Shown: one piece after another, positions 7,563-18,233 of the stretch
How positions within the stretch are numbered: the first letter of the stretch is position 1
Layout of the letters: the number at the start of each line of letters is the position of its first letter
Assembly (NCBI GenBank): GCA_027067055.1
Contig: JAMOMK010000032.1
Span: 1 to 64,000, forward strand
Direction of reading: 5' to 3'
Length of the DNA: 64,000 bases
Source: Lysobacterales bacterium
GTDB lineage: Bacteria; Pseudomonadota; Gammaproteobacteria; Xanthomonadales; Marinicellaceae
Translations under genes and position numbers: made by a program
The notes under the pieces: model-generated
Told to the model about the DNA's origin: nothing
The model's database searches: none
Seen by the model: the letters and a program-made list of their open reading frames with translations, nothing else

Positions 7563-9554
7563 ATGTTTCAAAAAAGAAAACTACTAAAACTGCTGTTACC
7601 AGCTTTGATTGCCTGCCCATTAGTCCTTTCGGCAAAACCTTTACAAAACAAACAATTAGCAGGACCACCAGAAGAGTTTGAATTGATGCGTCAGGCACAA
7701 CCAGAAAAAAGCGCTTTGAACTCTAAAACAGCCTTAATTCCGGTATCTTTACAACAAACTAAAGATGGAAACTGGTATTGGAGTGGAACACTTCCTGTAG
7801 ATAGCAGCACTTTTAGCTTTATGACTTTTGCTAATGGCTCAACGGATTGGCAAGTTAGCTTAATTAATCCCTCATCAGGTATAAGTTATTCTGCTGATAG
7901 CCTAGCAACTGAACATGTTTCTACTAATTTTGGTCTTGAAAATTCAAATTACCCTGGTGAAAAATACAGCTTTGACAATCTAGTTACTGGCAATTGGGTC
8001 ATCGAAATAAAAACAACTGGAGAACCCGAACAATTTGAAGGCTTTGTATTAGCATCAAGCAATAGTAAATATTTACTAAACTCTTACAAAACAAACAACG
8101 ATCAAATTATTGGTCACAAAATTCATTTCGTCACACAAAGCACTTCAAATGAAAGAACACTTTCTTTTTTGAGGCAGTTCTCCCCTATTAGCCATGCTCA
8201 CATGCTTGTCACAAACCCTGATGGCTCTCAAAATAAATACAGCATGTACGATGATGGCAATCATGGCGACAACCGAGCAAACGATGGACTGTTTGGAGGA
8301 GACTTTAGTGCATTACAATCAGGTGGGTATACCGTACAAATTAACGCCTCTGGCAAAAATCCTGATGGAACACCATTCTACAGAACTAGCGAACACTTTG
8401 TTCCTGTAATAGAGCAAACTATTTCCCTAGGCTCTAATAAAGCATCAGCAGCGACAATAAGTGACAATAGATTAAATATAGCATTCAATGTAAATCATGA
8501 TTTAGAAGCTACAAATACTAACTATCGAATTATCGCTGAGGTTTGGGGCAAAAACAACTCAAGTGAACAGAATAAACTTAGTTATGATGGTGTTGAAAAT
8601 TATATGAAACCTATTTCATGGATAAGTACAATAACATCCATTGAAAACAACCAACTTAATATTGAGTTAGATGCACGATGGATAGAAATGGCAAATGCTT
8701 CTGAATTCTTAGAGCTTCGCAATGTGCGTATTGAAGATGCCAATCACTTTATTCCACTGATTACAAAAGATAAAATGCCATTAACTGTTGCATCACTTCC
8801 ACAAATGAAAAGTAAGAAATTTGACGGTTCAATAACAGAAGAAATGATGCTAGGTGAAAAACCAGTACAAACAAGTGCCACTAAAGGTGTTGGTACAAAA
8901 TTATTACTTGTACATGGCTATTGTTCTAGTGATGTTTGGGGGCCATATCAAGGTCAATTTAGTAATTCAGCTAAATTTACAGATTTTAACCAAAACATTT
9001 CTCATAATACATTTGCACAACGTATTAAAAACTTTGGTTCAACATGGAATTCCTTTGGGGTTGTAGCTCACTCCCAAGGCGGAGCTGCTAGTTTGCATCT
9101 TTACACTTATTATTGGAGTGGTTTAGATTATTCCACATCAGGTAAGAGAATGATTCAATCGGTAGGAACACCTTATCATGGCACCCCAATTGCTGGAAAT
9201 TTAGCAGCACTTGGTAATGTATTTGGTGTTGGTTGTGGTTACAATAGCAACTTAACAACTTCAGGTGCATCATCATGGCTTGCTGGCATACCAACATGGG
9301 CACGTAGCAAGGTTAATTACTTTACCACATCAAACACCGACAGATGGTGGCAGTACAACTATTGTTCATTAGCAACTGACTTGTTTTTATCAGATCCTGA
9401 TGATGGAGTGATTGAAAAGTTCCGTGGGCAACTAAGTGGTGCAACTAATCAAGGTCATAAAACTGGTTGGTGTCACACACTTGACATGAACTATAGTGGT
9501 CAAACTAGTGATAGCAATAGAAATTATAGCATGAGTGCTAATGCAAACCGCTAA
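7563..9554 (+). CDS. Secreted alpha/beta-hydrolase (lipase-like) with N-terminal beta domains
   Basis: The 663-residue protein starts with a signal peptide (MFQKRKLLKLLLPALIACPLVLSA). Residues 60-420 look like beta-sandwich domains; the segment with DDGNHGDNRANDGLFGG resembles the choice-of-anchor X type. The C-terminal third is an alpha/beta hydrolase: LLLVHGYCSSDVWG as the oxyanion strand, then AHSQGG with the nucleophile Ser504. A lipid or ester substrate is likely, but the sequence does not fix it. Asp and His partners probably lie in the last 100 residues (DPDDGVI, GHKTGWCH). It stands alone, with a strong terminator at 9574-9603. Confidence 0.8.
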   Translation: MFQKRKLLKLLLPALIACPLVLSAKPLQNKQLAGPPEEFELMRQAQPEKSALNSKTALIPVSLQQTKDGNWYWSGTLPVDSSTFSFMTFANGSTDWQVSLINPSSGISYSADSLATEHVSTNFGLENSNYPGEKYSFDNLVTGNWVIEIKTTGEPEQFEGFVLASSNSKYLLNSYKTNNDQIIGHKIHFVTQSTSNERTLSFLRQFSPISHAHMLVTNPDGSQNKYSMYDDGNHGDNRANDGLFGGDFSALQSGGYTVQINASGKNPDGTPFYRTSEHFVPVIEQTISLGSNKASAATISDNRLNIAFNVNHDLEATNTNYRIIAEVWGKNNSSEQNKLSYDGVENYMKPISWISTITSIENNQLNIELDARWIEMANASEFLELRNVRIEDANHFIPLITKDKMPLTVASLPQMKSKKFDGSITEEMMLGEKPVQTSATKGVGTKLLLVHGYCSSDVWGPYQGQFSNSAKFTDFNQNISHNTFAQRIKNFGSTWNSFGVVAHSQGGAASLHLYTYYWSGLDYSTSGKRMIQSVGTPYHGTPIAGNLAALGNVFGVGCGYNSNLTTSGASSWLAGIPTWARSKVNYFTTSNTDRWWQYNYCSLATDLFLSDPDDGVIEKFRGQLSGATNQGHKTGWCHTLDMNYSGQTSDSNRNYSMSANANR

Positions 9555-9573
9555 ATTAATTTTAAGCAATTTT

Positions 9574-9603
9574 AAAAAAGGGTTTCAAATGAAACCCTTT
9601 TTT
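9574..9603 (+). terminator. Rho-independent terminator after the hydrolase
   Basis: A perfect stem GGGTTTC-AAAT-GAAACCC is flanked by six A and followed by six T, 20 nt after the stop at 9554. The A/T flanks make it usable in both directions. Confidence 0.85.
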
Positions 9604-9640
9604 ATTGAGACTTTTATTATCCATGAAAGAAACAATACAG

Positions 9641-9646
9641 TATAAT
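9641..9646 (+). promoter_or_regulatory. Candidate -10 box of the nudJ-mnmA-hflD operon
   Basis: A perfect TATAAT lies 31 nt before the nudJ start codon, just after the terminator of the previous gene. No good -35 hexamer is visible at the usual distance, so the call is tentative. Confidence 0.4.
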
Positions 9647-9676
9647 CAAACGCTTGTTTTACAAACAGAATAATCA

Positions 9677-10138
9677 ATGAATAAGAATTGGTTTCCACAT
9701 GTAACCGTTGCCACTATTGTTGAAAAAGATGGCAAATTTTTGATGGTTGAGGAAGACTTACACGGCAAAAAACTTTTAAACCAGCCTGCAGGTCACTTAG
9801 ACGAGGGTGAAACACTTGTACAAGCAGCTATTCGTGAAACTCAGGAAGAAAGTGGTTGGCAAGTGGAGGTTACGCACCTTATTGAGTTTTCTCAATGGAC
9901 TTCACCAAATAGTAATACACATTTTTTACGTGCATGTTTTGCAGGAAAAGCACTCAAACACTTTACCCAACAAAAACTAGATGACGGTATTATTCGTGCG
10001 CTATGGATGAGTCGAACAGAAGTAGCTACCAATTTACATAGATTACGAAGCCCCCTTGTATTAGACCACATTGACCACTATATTGCTGGCAAAAGATATG
10101 ATTTAGATTTTTTCAGTTATTATGAAAAAGAGTTATAA
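9677..10138 (+). CDS. nudJ: NudJ-type NUDIX phosphohydrolase
   Basis: At 153 residues this matches the length of NudJ (YmfB). The NUDIX box is complete: [20 protein letters not shown] followed by SGW. NudJ of E. coli hydrolyses nucleoside di- and triphosphates and the thiamin intermediate HMP pyrophosphate. The identification is strengthened by synteny: nudJ, mnmA and hflD are consecutive in E. coli too. The gene overlaps mnmA by 17 bp, so the two are probably co-translated. The substrate cannot be read from sequence. Confidence 0.85.
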   Translation: MNKNWFPHVTVATIVEKDGKFLMVEEDLHGKKLLNQPAGHLDEGETLVQAAIRETQEESGWQVEVTHLIEFSQWTSPNSNTHFLRACFAGKALKHFTQQKLDDGIIRALWMSRTEVATNLHRLRSPLVLDHIDHYIAGKRYDLDFFSYYEKEL

Positions 10139-11255
10139 AGATAAAAAAATAATCGTTGGTATGTCCGGTGGTGTAGATTCATCGGTTAGTGTCGCCCTAC
10201 TTCAGCAGCAAGGTTATGCTGTGGAAGGTATATTTATGAAAAACTGGGAAGAAGATGATACCCATGAGTTTTGTAGTGCCGATGAAGATGTTAAAGACGC
10301 TCAAAATGTTGCCGACAAGCTTAATGTTAAATTGCATTTGCGTAATTTTGCCAGCGAATATTGGGACTTTGTTTTTGAAGACTTTTTAAATGAATACCGC
10401 ATAGGTCGAACACCTAACCCTGATATTTTATGCAACCGTGAAATTAAATTTAAAACCTTTCTAGAAAATGCACAAGATTTAGGCGCAGACTTTATGGCAA
10501 CTGGCCATTATGTCGATAAAGATTTTAATGATGGAAAATTTCGTTTATTAAAAGGCAAAGATAGCAACAAAGACCAAAGCTATTTTCTTTACACCATCAC
10601 ACAAGAACAGCTCGCCTACTCCCTTTTCCCATTAGGTAAAATAGCCAAGCCACAAGTCAGAAAACTAGCACAAGAATTAGACTTAGTTGTTGCTAACAAA
10701 AAAGATTCTGTAGGTATTTGTTTTATCGGTGAGAAAAATTTCACTCAATTTTTAGCCAGTTACCTCAAACCCAATCCAGGCAATATTGTTGATGATAAAG
10801 GCACCGTGATTGGCAAACATACTGGATTAATGTATTACACTATTGGTCAACGCCAAGGATTAGGTATTGGAGGCGTTAAAAATACTCCACAACTGCCGTG
10901 GTTTGTGGTGGCTAAAAACCACGATAAAAATGAACTCATCGCCATCCAGTCAGGTGACAATCCATTGTTATTATCCAATGAGTTAACAGCCATCAATTTA
11001 AATTGGATATCAGGTATCCAACCTGCTTTACCTTACCAGTGTAAGGCAAAGGTACGTTATCGCCAAAACGATCAAATATGCACTCTATCAAAAAATAAAG
11101 AGGGCAAAATCATAGTTTTCTTTAAGCACCCCCAACGTGCAGTCACTCCAGGGCAGTCTGTCGTCTTTTATGATGGCGATGTGTGCTTAGGTGGTGGTAT
11201 AATTTGGGATACAGATACATTAACCGAAAAATGTGAATTCAGGAAAAAAGCATGA
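10122..11255 (+). CDS. mnmA: tRNA 2-thiouridine synthase MnmA
   Basis: MnmA adds sulfur to U34 of tRNA Lys, Glu and Gln in the cytoplasm, using ATP and persulfide relayed by the Tus proteins. The 377-residue protein has the PP-loop SGGVDSS near residue 15, the catalytic pair Cys104 ([10 protein letters not shown]) and Cys200 ([10 protein letters not shown]), and the C-terminal beta-barrel region ending GGGIIWD. The length is typical (E. coli 368). It overlaps nudJ and ends in an ATGA overlap with hflD, forming one operon. Confidence 0.97.
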   Translation: MKKSYKDKKIIVGMSGGVDSSVSVALLQQQGYAVEGIFMKNWEEDDTHEFCSADEDVKDAQNVADKLNVKLHLRNFASEYWDFVFEDFLNEYRIGRTPNPDILCNREIKFKTFLENAQDLGADFMATGHYVDKDFNDGKFRLLKGKDSNKDQSYFLYTITQEQLAYSLFPLGKIAKPQVRKLAQELDLVVANKKDSVGICFIGEKNFTQFLASYLKPNPGNIVDDKGTVIGKHTGLMYYTIGQRQGLGIGGVKNTPQLPWFVVAKNHDKNELIAIQSGDNPLLLSNELTAINLNWISGIQPALPYQCKAKVRYRQNDQICTLSKNKEGKIIVFFKHPQRAVTPGQSVVFYDGDVCLGGGIIWDTDTLTEKCEFRKKA

Positions 11256-11863
11256 AAAATAAAACTATTGCCCTAGCTGGTGTTTGCCAAGCTGCCTATT
11301 TTGCCAATGAACTTGCCAGTACAGGAAAAGTTCGCGACCAAAATGGCTATGAAGCCACCTTGGGGAGTCTCTATGTAATGGATTGCGATGATATTAGTGA
11401 GATATATGGCTCAGATATGCTCAACCTTAGTACAGGACTCAAAACACTGCACTATGCTTTTAATCGTGACAATGATTACCTAACTGTTTTAAAGTACGCA
11501 TTGACTTTACTCACACTTGAACGAAAATTAAACAAAAGTGAAGATTATTTAGACAAAATTGCGAAAGGTATTGAGGACTCTAAAATCTTACAAACATCAG
11601 AAGACTCCTTTTCAACTCCTGTTATTACTAAACTAGCCAATACTTACAGCTCTACCATTAGTTTATTGCAACCGCGTATTATTTTAAATGGTCGTCCTGA
11701 ATACCTAAAACAAATAGAAATAACCGAAAAAATACGTGCCACACTTTTAGCAGGTATTCGCTCTGCTGTACTCTGGTCACAAATGGGTGGTACCCAATGG
11801 CAATTACTCTTTAAACGACGGGTACTTGTCGAAACCGCACATGAACTTAAAAAAATGATTTAA
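11252..11863 (+). CDS. hflD: HflD high-frequency-lysogenization protein homolog
   Basis: The 203-residue protein starts in the ATGA overlap with mnmA. It carries the HflD pattern [14 protein letters not shown] near the N-terminus and [19 protein letters not shown] near the C-terminus. In E. coli HflD is a membrane-associated peripheral protein that binds phage lambda CII; its housekeeping role is unclear. The usual next gene in enterics, purB, is absent; an unrelated membrane protein follows after 90 bp. Confidence 0.93.
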   Translation: MKNKTIALAGVCQAAYFANELASTGKVRDQNGYEATLGSLYVMDCDDISEIYGSDMLNLSTGLKTLHYAFNRDNDYLTVLKYALTLLTLERKLNKSEDYLDKIAKGIEDSKILQTSEDSFSTPVITKLANTYSSTISLLQPRIILNGRPEYLKQIEITEKIRATLLAGIRSAVLWSQMGGTQWQLLFKRRVLVETAHELKKMI

Positions 11864-11953
11864 GAGCCTTTGCAGTTTAAAATGGCAATTTTATATTTTG
11901 ATGAAATCTAACTGTTATGTTAAACTATTTATTTTCAAACACTGCAAAGAAAC

Positions 11954-12352
11954 ATGACAGAAACACAAGCTCAATTTAAACTCTCGAAAAAAACACTCTT
12001 TTTTTATTTAGTCGAACTAATTTCTGTTAGTGCATTTACCTTTATCGAAGGGTTCTCTGGATTGATGTGGTTAGCTGTTGCAATTAGTTTCATTGGAATT
12101 ATCCCTCGTGCAAAAGGCATGAGCGTGATTGCCCAAATTTTCCTCGTGCTCTCTTCTCTACTCTGGGGTTATATTGTTATGTATAACCTCACATCAGCAC
12201 CTGGAACATTTACTGTATTGTTACTTGCTCGTGTCATTGCCACCCTTATTGGATTTAAAGATATAAAAGAGCAAATGATTGTCGTTATTCCATTACTTAT
12301 TGCCTTTGCTTTATTCAAACCTGTGGGCTGCGTTCCACCTTTAGACTTTTAA
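11954..12352 (+). CDS. Small four-helix membrane protein, unknown function
   Basis: The 132 residues include about four hydrophobic segments (roughly 15-32, 35-50, 55-75 and 82-122) and a short cytoplasmic N-terminus. The protein ends GCVPPLDF. I do not recognise a family. The transporter at 12367 follows after 14 bp on the same strand, so the two may be cotranscribed and functionally linked. The start is the first ATG and lacks a strong ribosome-binding site. Confidence 0.6.
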   Translation: MTETQAQFKLSKKTLFFYLVELISVSAFTFIEGFSGLMWLAVAISFIGIIPRAKGMSVIAQIFLVLSSLLWGYIVMYNLTSAPGTFTVLLLARVIATLIGFKDIKEQMIVVIPLLIAFALFKPVGCVPPLDF

Positions 12353-12366
12353 CATTCTAAAATAAA

Positions 12367-13386
12367 ATGACTCAGAAAAGGTGGTTAAGAGACCTATACC
12401 CTGGATACTTTGCCATGGTCATGGCAACAGGCATTATTTCAGTGGCGTTAAAACAGCAAAATTACGATACGTTATCCGAAGTATTATTTATATTTGCCTT
12501 GTTTACGTGGTGTGTAATGACAGCACTCTATACATGGAGATTAATTAAATTTCCTCATGCTGTTTTCGAAAACTTATTAAACCCAAAAACCACCTTTATC
12601 TTTTTTACTTTTGTTGCTGCTACGAACATTTGTGGTATTTTATTATTCCAACATGGTTTTGAAGTACTGGCTCTTACCTGTTGGGTCATCGCATTTATCT
12701 ATTGGTCTGCCCTCATGTATTTTGGCTTTGCATCCTTATGTTTTGCTCATGAAGACAGGGAAGTTAATGTTGTTCATGGTGGTTGGCTTATATTAATTGT
12801 TGGTACACAATCACTGGTTTTACTTGGCACAAAAGTGGCTCCCACATTAGGGGAATATGCCTCCTATATGATGATGGAAATTCACATGCTCTGGGCACTA
12901 GGAATGATTTTCTATGCTATTTTTGTGACTTTATTTTGTTACCGAATCTTTTTCTTTAATATGAAACCAGAGGATTACTCGCCTTTGATGTGGGTCATAA
13001 TGGGCGCAGCAGCCATCAGTGCCAATGCAGGCAGTAGTTTATTACTCAGCGACCCTATTCTTCCCCTATTGGTCAATTTACACCACGTCATCGAACTTAT
13101 TTCTATCATGTTGTGGACATGGGCAACTTGGTGGATTCCTTTATTGATCATGATTGGACTTTGGAAACACTTTTATCGGAAAATACCATTAAAGTATGAA
13201 CCATCCATGTGGAGCATCATATTTCCATTAGGTATGTATACCGTAACTAGTTATAATTTAGGCATCTCTATTGACTTTAAACCTTTACTATATTTATCGT
13301 CTTTTATGCTTTGGATTGCCGTTCTGGCTTGGTTAGCATTAATGCTATTCTTGATTTCATCCTTCAAGCAATCAAAGCAAAAATAG
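12367..13386 (+). CDS. TDT-family (TehA/SLAC1-like) transporter or anion channel
   Basis: The 339 residues contain about ten hydrophobic helices. The N-terminal LYPGYFAMVMATGIIS is the family hallmark of the tellurite-resistance/dicarboxylate transporter group (TehA, Mae1, SLAC1). Members move C4-dicarboxylates, sulfite or other anions across the inner membrane. The exact substrate cannot be deduced. It follows a small membrane protein by 14 bp and converges with the aldolase-like gene, the two stop codons being only 12 bp apart. Confidence 0.85.
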   Translation: MTQKRWLRDLYPGYFAMVMATGIISVALKQQNYDTLSEVLFIFALFTWCVMTALYTWRLIKFPHAVFENLLNPKTTFIFFTFVAATNICGILLFQHGFEVLALTCWVIAFIYWSALMYFGFASLCFAHEDREVNVVHGGWLILIVGTQSLVLLGTKVAPTLGEYASYMMMEIHMLWALGMIFYAIFVTLFCYRIFFFNMKPEDYSPLMWVIMGAAAISANAGSSLLLSDPILPLLVNLHHVIELISIMLWTWATWWIPLLIMIGLWKHFYRKIPLKYEPSMWSIIFPLGMYTVTSYNLGISIDFKPLLYLSSFMLWIAVLAWLALMLFLISSFKQSKQK

Positions 13387-13398
13387 ACTTTATTTTCG

Positions 13399-14436
13399 TT
13401 ATTTTGTGTCGACTAAAAATTGAAAATAATCCACAATTTCTTGAGTAGAAATATTCTCAGATGCAGGCCCAACTTGCATCTCAGCTTTTTGTATATGAGA
13501 ACATTCAGTTGCTTTAAATTGATAGAACAGTGACATATCAAATTTCTCATTCAAAGGTTTAATGCGAGCATTCAGTTTATCCAAATCACCTTGTACATAC
13601 ACTAAAAAACCATTTGTCTTTGGGATTTTCACAGTGACTTGATTGATTGTATCAAGTGCCTTAGCAATTTCCTGTGAGCGTTTAACCCACAAAGGAATTT
13701 TGTCCAATTGTGCATCTAAGCCATTCAAAGCTGTTATCAATTGTGGGAATGCCGTATATAAGTCACCACCCATTCGACTGCGCCAAACCTTACACTTCTC
13801 AATAAAATCAGTATCGCCAGCCAAAATAGCTCCACCTATTGCCCCTAAACCTTTATAAAAAGAGACATAGACAGAATCAAATTGGTCAGCAATTTCTGAC
13901 AAAGGCTTTTGATAAAAATGACTAGACTCCCATAAACGCGCGCCATCCATGTGATAATGCACATTATTTTGTTTTGCCCACTGATTCATCTTAACTAATT
14001 CACTCCATGAAGTTAATTTAAATCCTGCATTTCTCAATGGCAATTCGACCGTTAATACGGACACTTCTTCGGTCACTGCAGATACATCTTTGGCATTAAA
14101 TGGTTCACTAAGCTCCCCTAATTGAATCCCTCGCAACCCCATCAAAGCTTGATAAGCATCTTGTTCATTGGCAACAATATGACTATTGGGATGAAGAATG
14201 ATGTTGTTACTTTTTTTAATCAGCGAAGCGACTTTCAAAGCAACCAGTTGAGCCGTTATACCCTTGTGAAAAAACAAAGCCTGTTCTTTACCCAATAACT
14301 TGGCAACACGCTGTTCCAATAACTGCACCAATACGCCCTGGCTATACATATCTCGATCTTCATTCAAATATTTCGAATGTTCCATCTGTGACAGCCAACT
14401 TTTATGTGTTTGTAATTGATAATATAATCGTCGCAT
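13399..14436 (-). CDS. Low-specificity threonine-aldolase-like PLP enzyme
   Basis: The 345-residue protein of the beta-eliminating lyase/threonine aldolase family would cleave L-threonine or a related beta-hydroxy amino acid to glycine and an aldehyde. The PLP lysine is Lys195 in SFYKGLGAIGG. HMDGARLWES supplies the Asp that contacts the PLP nitrogen. The N-terminus reads YYQLQTHKSW and lacks the usual DT-T-P opening of LtaE, so it may be a diverged subfamily. It is divergent from the ycaQ-like gene, with a 106-bp gap. Confidence 0.8.
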   Translation of the reverse strand: MRRLYYQLQTHKSWLSQMEHSKYLNEDRDMYSQGVLVQLLEQRVAKLLGKEQALFFHKGITAQLVALKVASLIKKSNNIILHPNSHIVANEQDAYQALMGLRGIQLGELSEPFNAKDVSAVTEEVSVLTVELPLRNAGFKLTSWSELVKMNQWAKQNNVHYHMDGARLWESSHFYQKPLSEIADQFDSVYVSFYKGLGAIGGAILAGDTDFIEKCKVWRSRMGGDLYTAFPQLITALNGLDAQLDKIPLWVKRSQEIAKALDTINQVTVKIPKTNGFLVYVQGDLDKLNARIKPLNEKFDMSLFYQFKATECSHIQKAEMQVGPASENISTQEIVDYFQFLVDTK

Positions 14437-14542
14437 ATTCTAAATTGTCAATAAAGTAAAACAACATTGTAACACTTCATCAGAATACTTTCACAGTGTG
14501 TTTATCCTATTCATTTTAATCTCAGCCTGTTAGGATACAAAC

Positions 14543-15670
14543 ATGATGCAAAATCTATCACTCTCACAAGCACAAAAACTATGCCTAAGCAGTCAAAAAT
14601 TAAGCTGTGGCTCATTAACACCGCAAGAAATTATTGAACATTTAGGCTATGTACAAATTGATACCATTTCGGTTGTTGAACGCGCACACCATCATGTTTT
14701 TTGGAGCCGTTGCAACAAATACAAATCAGCAAATTTAGGTGAACTAGTCAAATCACGCAAAGTCTTTGAGTATTGGAGTCATGCCGCATCCTACCTGCCC
14801 ATGAATGAATACCGCTACACTTTACCAATGAAACGTGATTTCAAAACCAGTAAAAGCTCGTGGTTTCCTCGCGATGAAAAAGTCATGACATCTGTTCTAG
14901 AAAGAATCAAAACCGAAGGACCATTGCGTTCTAAAGATTTTAAAGCTGCAAAAAAGGGCAACACCGGTTGGTGGGATTGGAAACCTGCCAAATATGCACT
15001 AGAAAGACTGTTTATGGAAGGAGAACTCGAAATCACACGACGAGAAGGATTTCAAAAAATTTATGATTTGCCAGAACGCGTCATTCCATCATCAGTTGAT
15101 ACCTCCATGCCAAGCAATGATGAATACAATGAATTTCTGATTAATCGAACGCTACGACACCATGGACTAGCAAGCATTGATGAAATCGGCTATTTAAAAA
15201 AGAAAGAGCAGAAAGACAAAATAAAAAATAGACTTAATCAACTTGTAGAAAATGGTACGGTCACCCATGTATCAATTAAAGGCATAGCACAAAACTATTT
15301 TGCCCTTACAGAAATCCTTGAAACTGAAGCAAAAACCAATTCAAAAATCCACATTCTCTCCCCATTTGACAACCTAGTTATTCAACGAAAAAAGTTAAAT
15401 ACCCTATTTAATTACAACTACCAAATCGAATGCTACGTCCCTGCTGTCAAAAGAAAATATGGCTATTTTAGCCTACCCATTTTCAAAGGACACGCACCCA
15501 TAGCTCGAGTTGACTGTAAAGCCGATAGGGAAAATAAACAATTAATCATCAACTCACTGCATTATGAAAAAGGCGTTAAAAAAGAAGCGGTTGAAAGAAG
15601 AATTGAAACTAAATTAAAGCAGTTTTCTCGGTTTAATGGCTGTGAGTTTAATAATTTATATCAACAATGA
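14543..15670 (+). CDS. ycaQ: YcaQ-family DNA glycosylase (winged-helix HTH_42)
   Basis: The 375-residue protein matches the YcaQ/AlkX family, which removes bulky alkylated bases and unhooks interstrand crosslinks. The catalytic QxD motif is present as Gln38-Ile-Asp40 in YVQIDTISVVERAHHHVFWS, followed by FEYWSHAASYLP. Winged-helix segments fill the middle, and LSPFDNLVIQRKKL with GYFSLPIF lies towards the C-terminus. It appears monocistronic. Confidence 0.88.
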   Translation: MMQNLSLSQAQKLCLSSQKLSCGSLTPQEIIEHLGYVQIDTISVVERAHHHVFWSRCNKYKSANLGELVKSRKVFEYWSHAASYLPMNEYRYTLPMKRDFKTSKSSWFPRDEKVMTSVLERIKTEGPLRSKDFKAAKKGNTGWWDWKPAKYALERLFMEGELEITRREGFQKIYDLPERVIPSSVDTSMPSNDEYNEFLINRTLRHHGLASIDEIGYLKKKEQKDKIKNRLNQLVENGTVTHVSIKGIAQNYFALTEILETEAKTNSKIHILSPFDNLVIQRKKLNTLFNYNYQIECYVPAVKRKYGYFSLPIFKGHAPIARVDCKADRENKQLIINSLHYEKGVKKEAVERRIETKLKQFSRFNGCEFNNLYQQ

Positions 15671-15698
15671 TTTTTTATAAACTATATAATATCATTCG

Positions 15699-17354
15699 CT
15701 ATAATTTATCAAATTTTAAGTTTTTCACACGTCCTGCATTAACTGTAACAGCACTAACTTTATTTTCTTCTCTAACAAAGACAAGCTCGTTAGGCCCAAC
15801 ACTGAATTTATCATTTCCTTCGATAGTTAATTCTCCCATTTCTTTATTTTTGGTGCGAATATATAACTGATTTTCTTTAAGGTATAGAGTATAAGTAGTT
15901 TCAAGATCAGGGCTATAAAACTCACCTGTGTAGTCATTGAGATTAATTTTAGATTTGTTAATAACACCTTTTCTTTTCCAATCAGAGTCCCTACCATTTT
16001 GATGAATAATTAACATTTGCGTAAAACTGTCTTTGAGTTCCGTAAAGGTAAAATCAATATCAGTGTCATCAGGAATTCGATACATGTTTTTATTTATTCT
16101 TTCTAAATCGTACGATTTATCATTCCAACTTTGGTGGGCATGGAGTCTTTTGCCTTGGATAGTAAATTCTAGCACGACACCTGGATTCACTTGATAATCC
16201 CCAATTAATTGATTGAGAGTGTATATCAATGTATTTTCTAAATCTATTTTCTTTACTGCTTTTGGCTTTTCATGATGGCTATTAATAAAATCATCCTTCA
16301 GCAGTATATCTGCCACTCGAAACGCCATACCACTAGGATCTGCATCACTACGATTGAAAAACAAGGCAATCGATACATGTTGTTCTGGAAACCTCAATAA
16401 CTCTGCCCTAAAACCAACAAATTCACCTCCGTGGTTTATGGTTTTCAACCCTTTATAATCTTCAATATACAAACCGGCAGCGTAATCAATTGCCTCAGAG
16501 TTATTCAATTGACCTTTTTTTGTCATTACGTGCCAAAATTCTTTATTCAATACCTTTGATTGATAATAGGCATTATCCCACAACAAAATATCCTCAATTG
16601 TTGTGAAAATACCACCATCTCCAATCATATTTAAGGTCGTCATATTTATTTTAAAATCATCTTCACCTTTTGGACTATATCCTGAGGCTCTATTTTTGAC
16701 AATAAGATTATGGTCATTTTGAAAATGTGTATGGGTCATACCAAGTGGTTTGAAAATTTCTTGTTCGGCAAATTCTGCCATGCTCATTTCAGCAACTTTA
16801 TTAACAATTTGCCCAAGCAACCAATAACCAGAATTACTGTAGACAAATTCTTCTCCAGGTATAAAATTGAGATTTTGTTGCTTCACCAACCAATGCATAA
16901 CCTCTTTATCATCGAAATAATCATCCATACGCAAACCTTTGAAGAGAGCAAGAGTCAAATAATCGCGAATACCACTGGTATGGTTAAGCAAATGTTGAAT
17001 AGTTACTTTTTTTGCATAGTCAGGAAACTCAGGAAAAAATTTATCTAAGCTATCAGTCAGTTTTAACTTTCCTTTTTGGTATAATAAAACAATACATGCT
17101 GCTGTAAATTGTTTTGATGTTGAACCAATTCTAAATACAGACTTCTCATCATTAGGAATACCATACTCAAGATTTGCCATACCATAACCACGAGCATAAA
17201 TAAGCTTACCATTCTTAATAACACCCAAAGACGCACCTGGCACATCAGATTTATCAAACTCAGCAAAAATTTTATCAATTTCATTCTTATGTGGAATTAC
17301 TGCCCATGAGTTGAAAGACAAAAGTGTGAATAGAAGTATATAAAATAACGTCAT
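15699..17354 (-). CDS. Periplasmic serine hydrolase of the beta-lactamase/S12 fold
   Basis: The 551-residue protein begins with a signal peptide (MTLFYILLFTLLSFNSWA). The penicillin-binding fold motifs are all visible: Ser78-x-x-Lys81 (GSTSKQ), Tyr172-Ser-Asn174 (VYSNSGYW) and His308-Gly-Gly310 (NHGGEF) in place of KTG. A C-terminal domain of about 150 residues follows, a common layout in class C-like esterases and D-aminopeptidases. HGG rather than KTG argues against true beta-lactamase activity. The substrate is unknown. Confidence 0.85.
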   Translation of the reverse strand: MTLFYILLFTLLSFNSWAVIPHKNEIDKIFAEFDKSDVPGASLGVIKNGKLIYARGYGMANLEYGIPNDEKSVFRIGSTSKQFTAACIVLLYQKGKLKLTDSLDKFFPEFPDYAKKVTIQHLLNHTSGIRDYLTLALFKGLRMDDYFDDKEVMHWLVKQQNLNFIPGEEFVYSNSGYWLLGQIVNKVAEMSMAEFAEQEIFKPLGMTHTHFQNDHNLIVKNRASGYSPKGEDDFKINMTTLNMIGDGGIFTTIEDILLWDNAYYQSKVLNKEFWHVMTKKGQLNNSEAIDYAAGLYIEDYKGLKTINHGGEFVGFRAELLRFPEQHVSIALFFNRSDADPSGMAFRVADILLKDDFINSHHEKPKAVKKIDLENTLIYTLNQLIGDYQVNPGVVLEFTIQGKRLHAHQSWNDKSYDLERINKNMYRIPDDTDIDFTFTELKDSFTQMLIIHQNGRDSDWKRKGVINKSKINLNDYTGEFYSPDLETTYTLYLKENQLYIRTKNKEMGELTIEGNDKFSVGPNELVFVREENKVSAVTVNAGRVKNLKFDKL

Positions 17355-17441
17355 AGCAGAGCCTCAAGAGTAATTGAAAAAGGATTATAACATAAAGCTT
17401 TATAACAATTAGAGTGCATGAAATGCTAATAATTTTGTAAA

Positions 17442-18233
17442 TACCCTAATCCCGATATAGAAAAGTCAAAACAAGCTAGAAGCCTTGGTGTATAATGGTT
17501 TTACGACAAATCAAATACCACCCAAAGGGTGAAACCAAGGCTTATGAACATATTACCACACAACATATCAACAACGCATGAACTTTTAACATCCAGAGGT
17601 GGATTGCTTGCAATCGCCACCTTAATGCAGAAACTAAAACTTACAAACCTAATCGACAAACATTTTGCATTGCCTAAAAGTAACCGAGGTTTCAAGCCAT
17701 CAGTATTTATCAACTCATTGGTACTAATGCAACACGAAGGCGGCATACGTTTAGATGATTTGAAGTACCTCAAAAAAGATGAAACTCTAACAAAATTACT
17801 GGGTTTGAAAAATATCCCAACGCCAGGTACTGTTGGTGATTGGTTGCGTAGAATGGGAACAACAGGAGTCAATGCCATTTCCTCAATCAATAAAGAACTC
17901 TGTCGTATTGGGCTTAAAGACATCAAATACATCACTCTAGATATAGATGCATCGGAAATCATAAGCGATAAAAAAGAAGCGAAAAAGACCTACAAATATA
18001 ACCAAGGCTATATGCCAATGGTTGGTCATATAGCAGAAATAAATCATGTAATTGAAACTGATTTTAGAGAAGGCAATACTGCACCGAAAACTAGAAATTT
18101 AGAATTTATAAAAAAGTGTGTGAGTAATTTACCAGTAGGAGTTTCAATGAAATACTTAAGAATTGACTGTGCAGGCTATCAAAAGTCGATAATTCAGTAT
18201 TGTGATGAAGAAAAAGTTCACTTAAGTATTTGA
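17442..18233 (+). pseudogene. IS1380-family transposase, truncated (left IS end retained)
   Basis: The terminal sequence TACCCTAATCCC at 17442 and the leader match the element at the window start. The ATG at 17529 opens 234 residues including a first catalytic Asp context (YITLDIDASEII) and the segment VSMKYLRIDCAGYQ. Homology stops near 18220, where IS66 sequence begins, and the frame ends at TGA. The C-terminal half with the remaining DDE residues is missing, so the protein cannot be active. Confidence 0.8.
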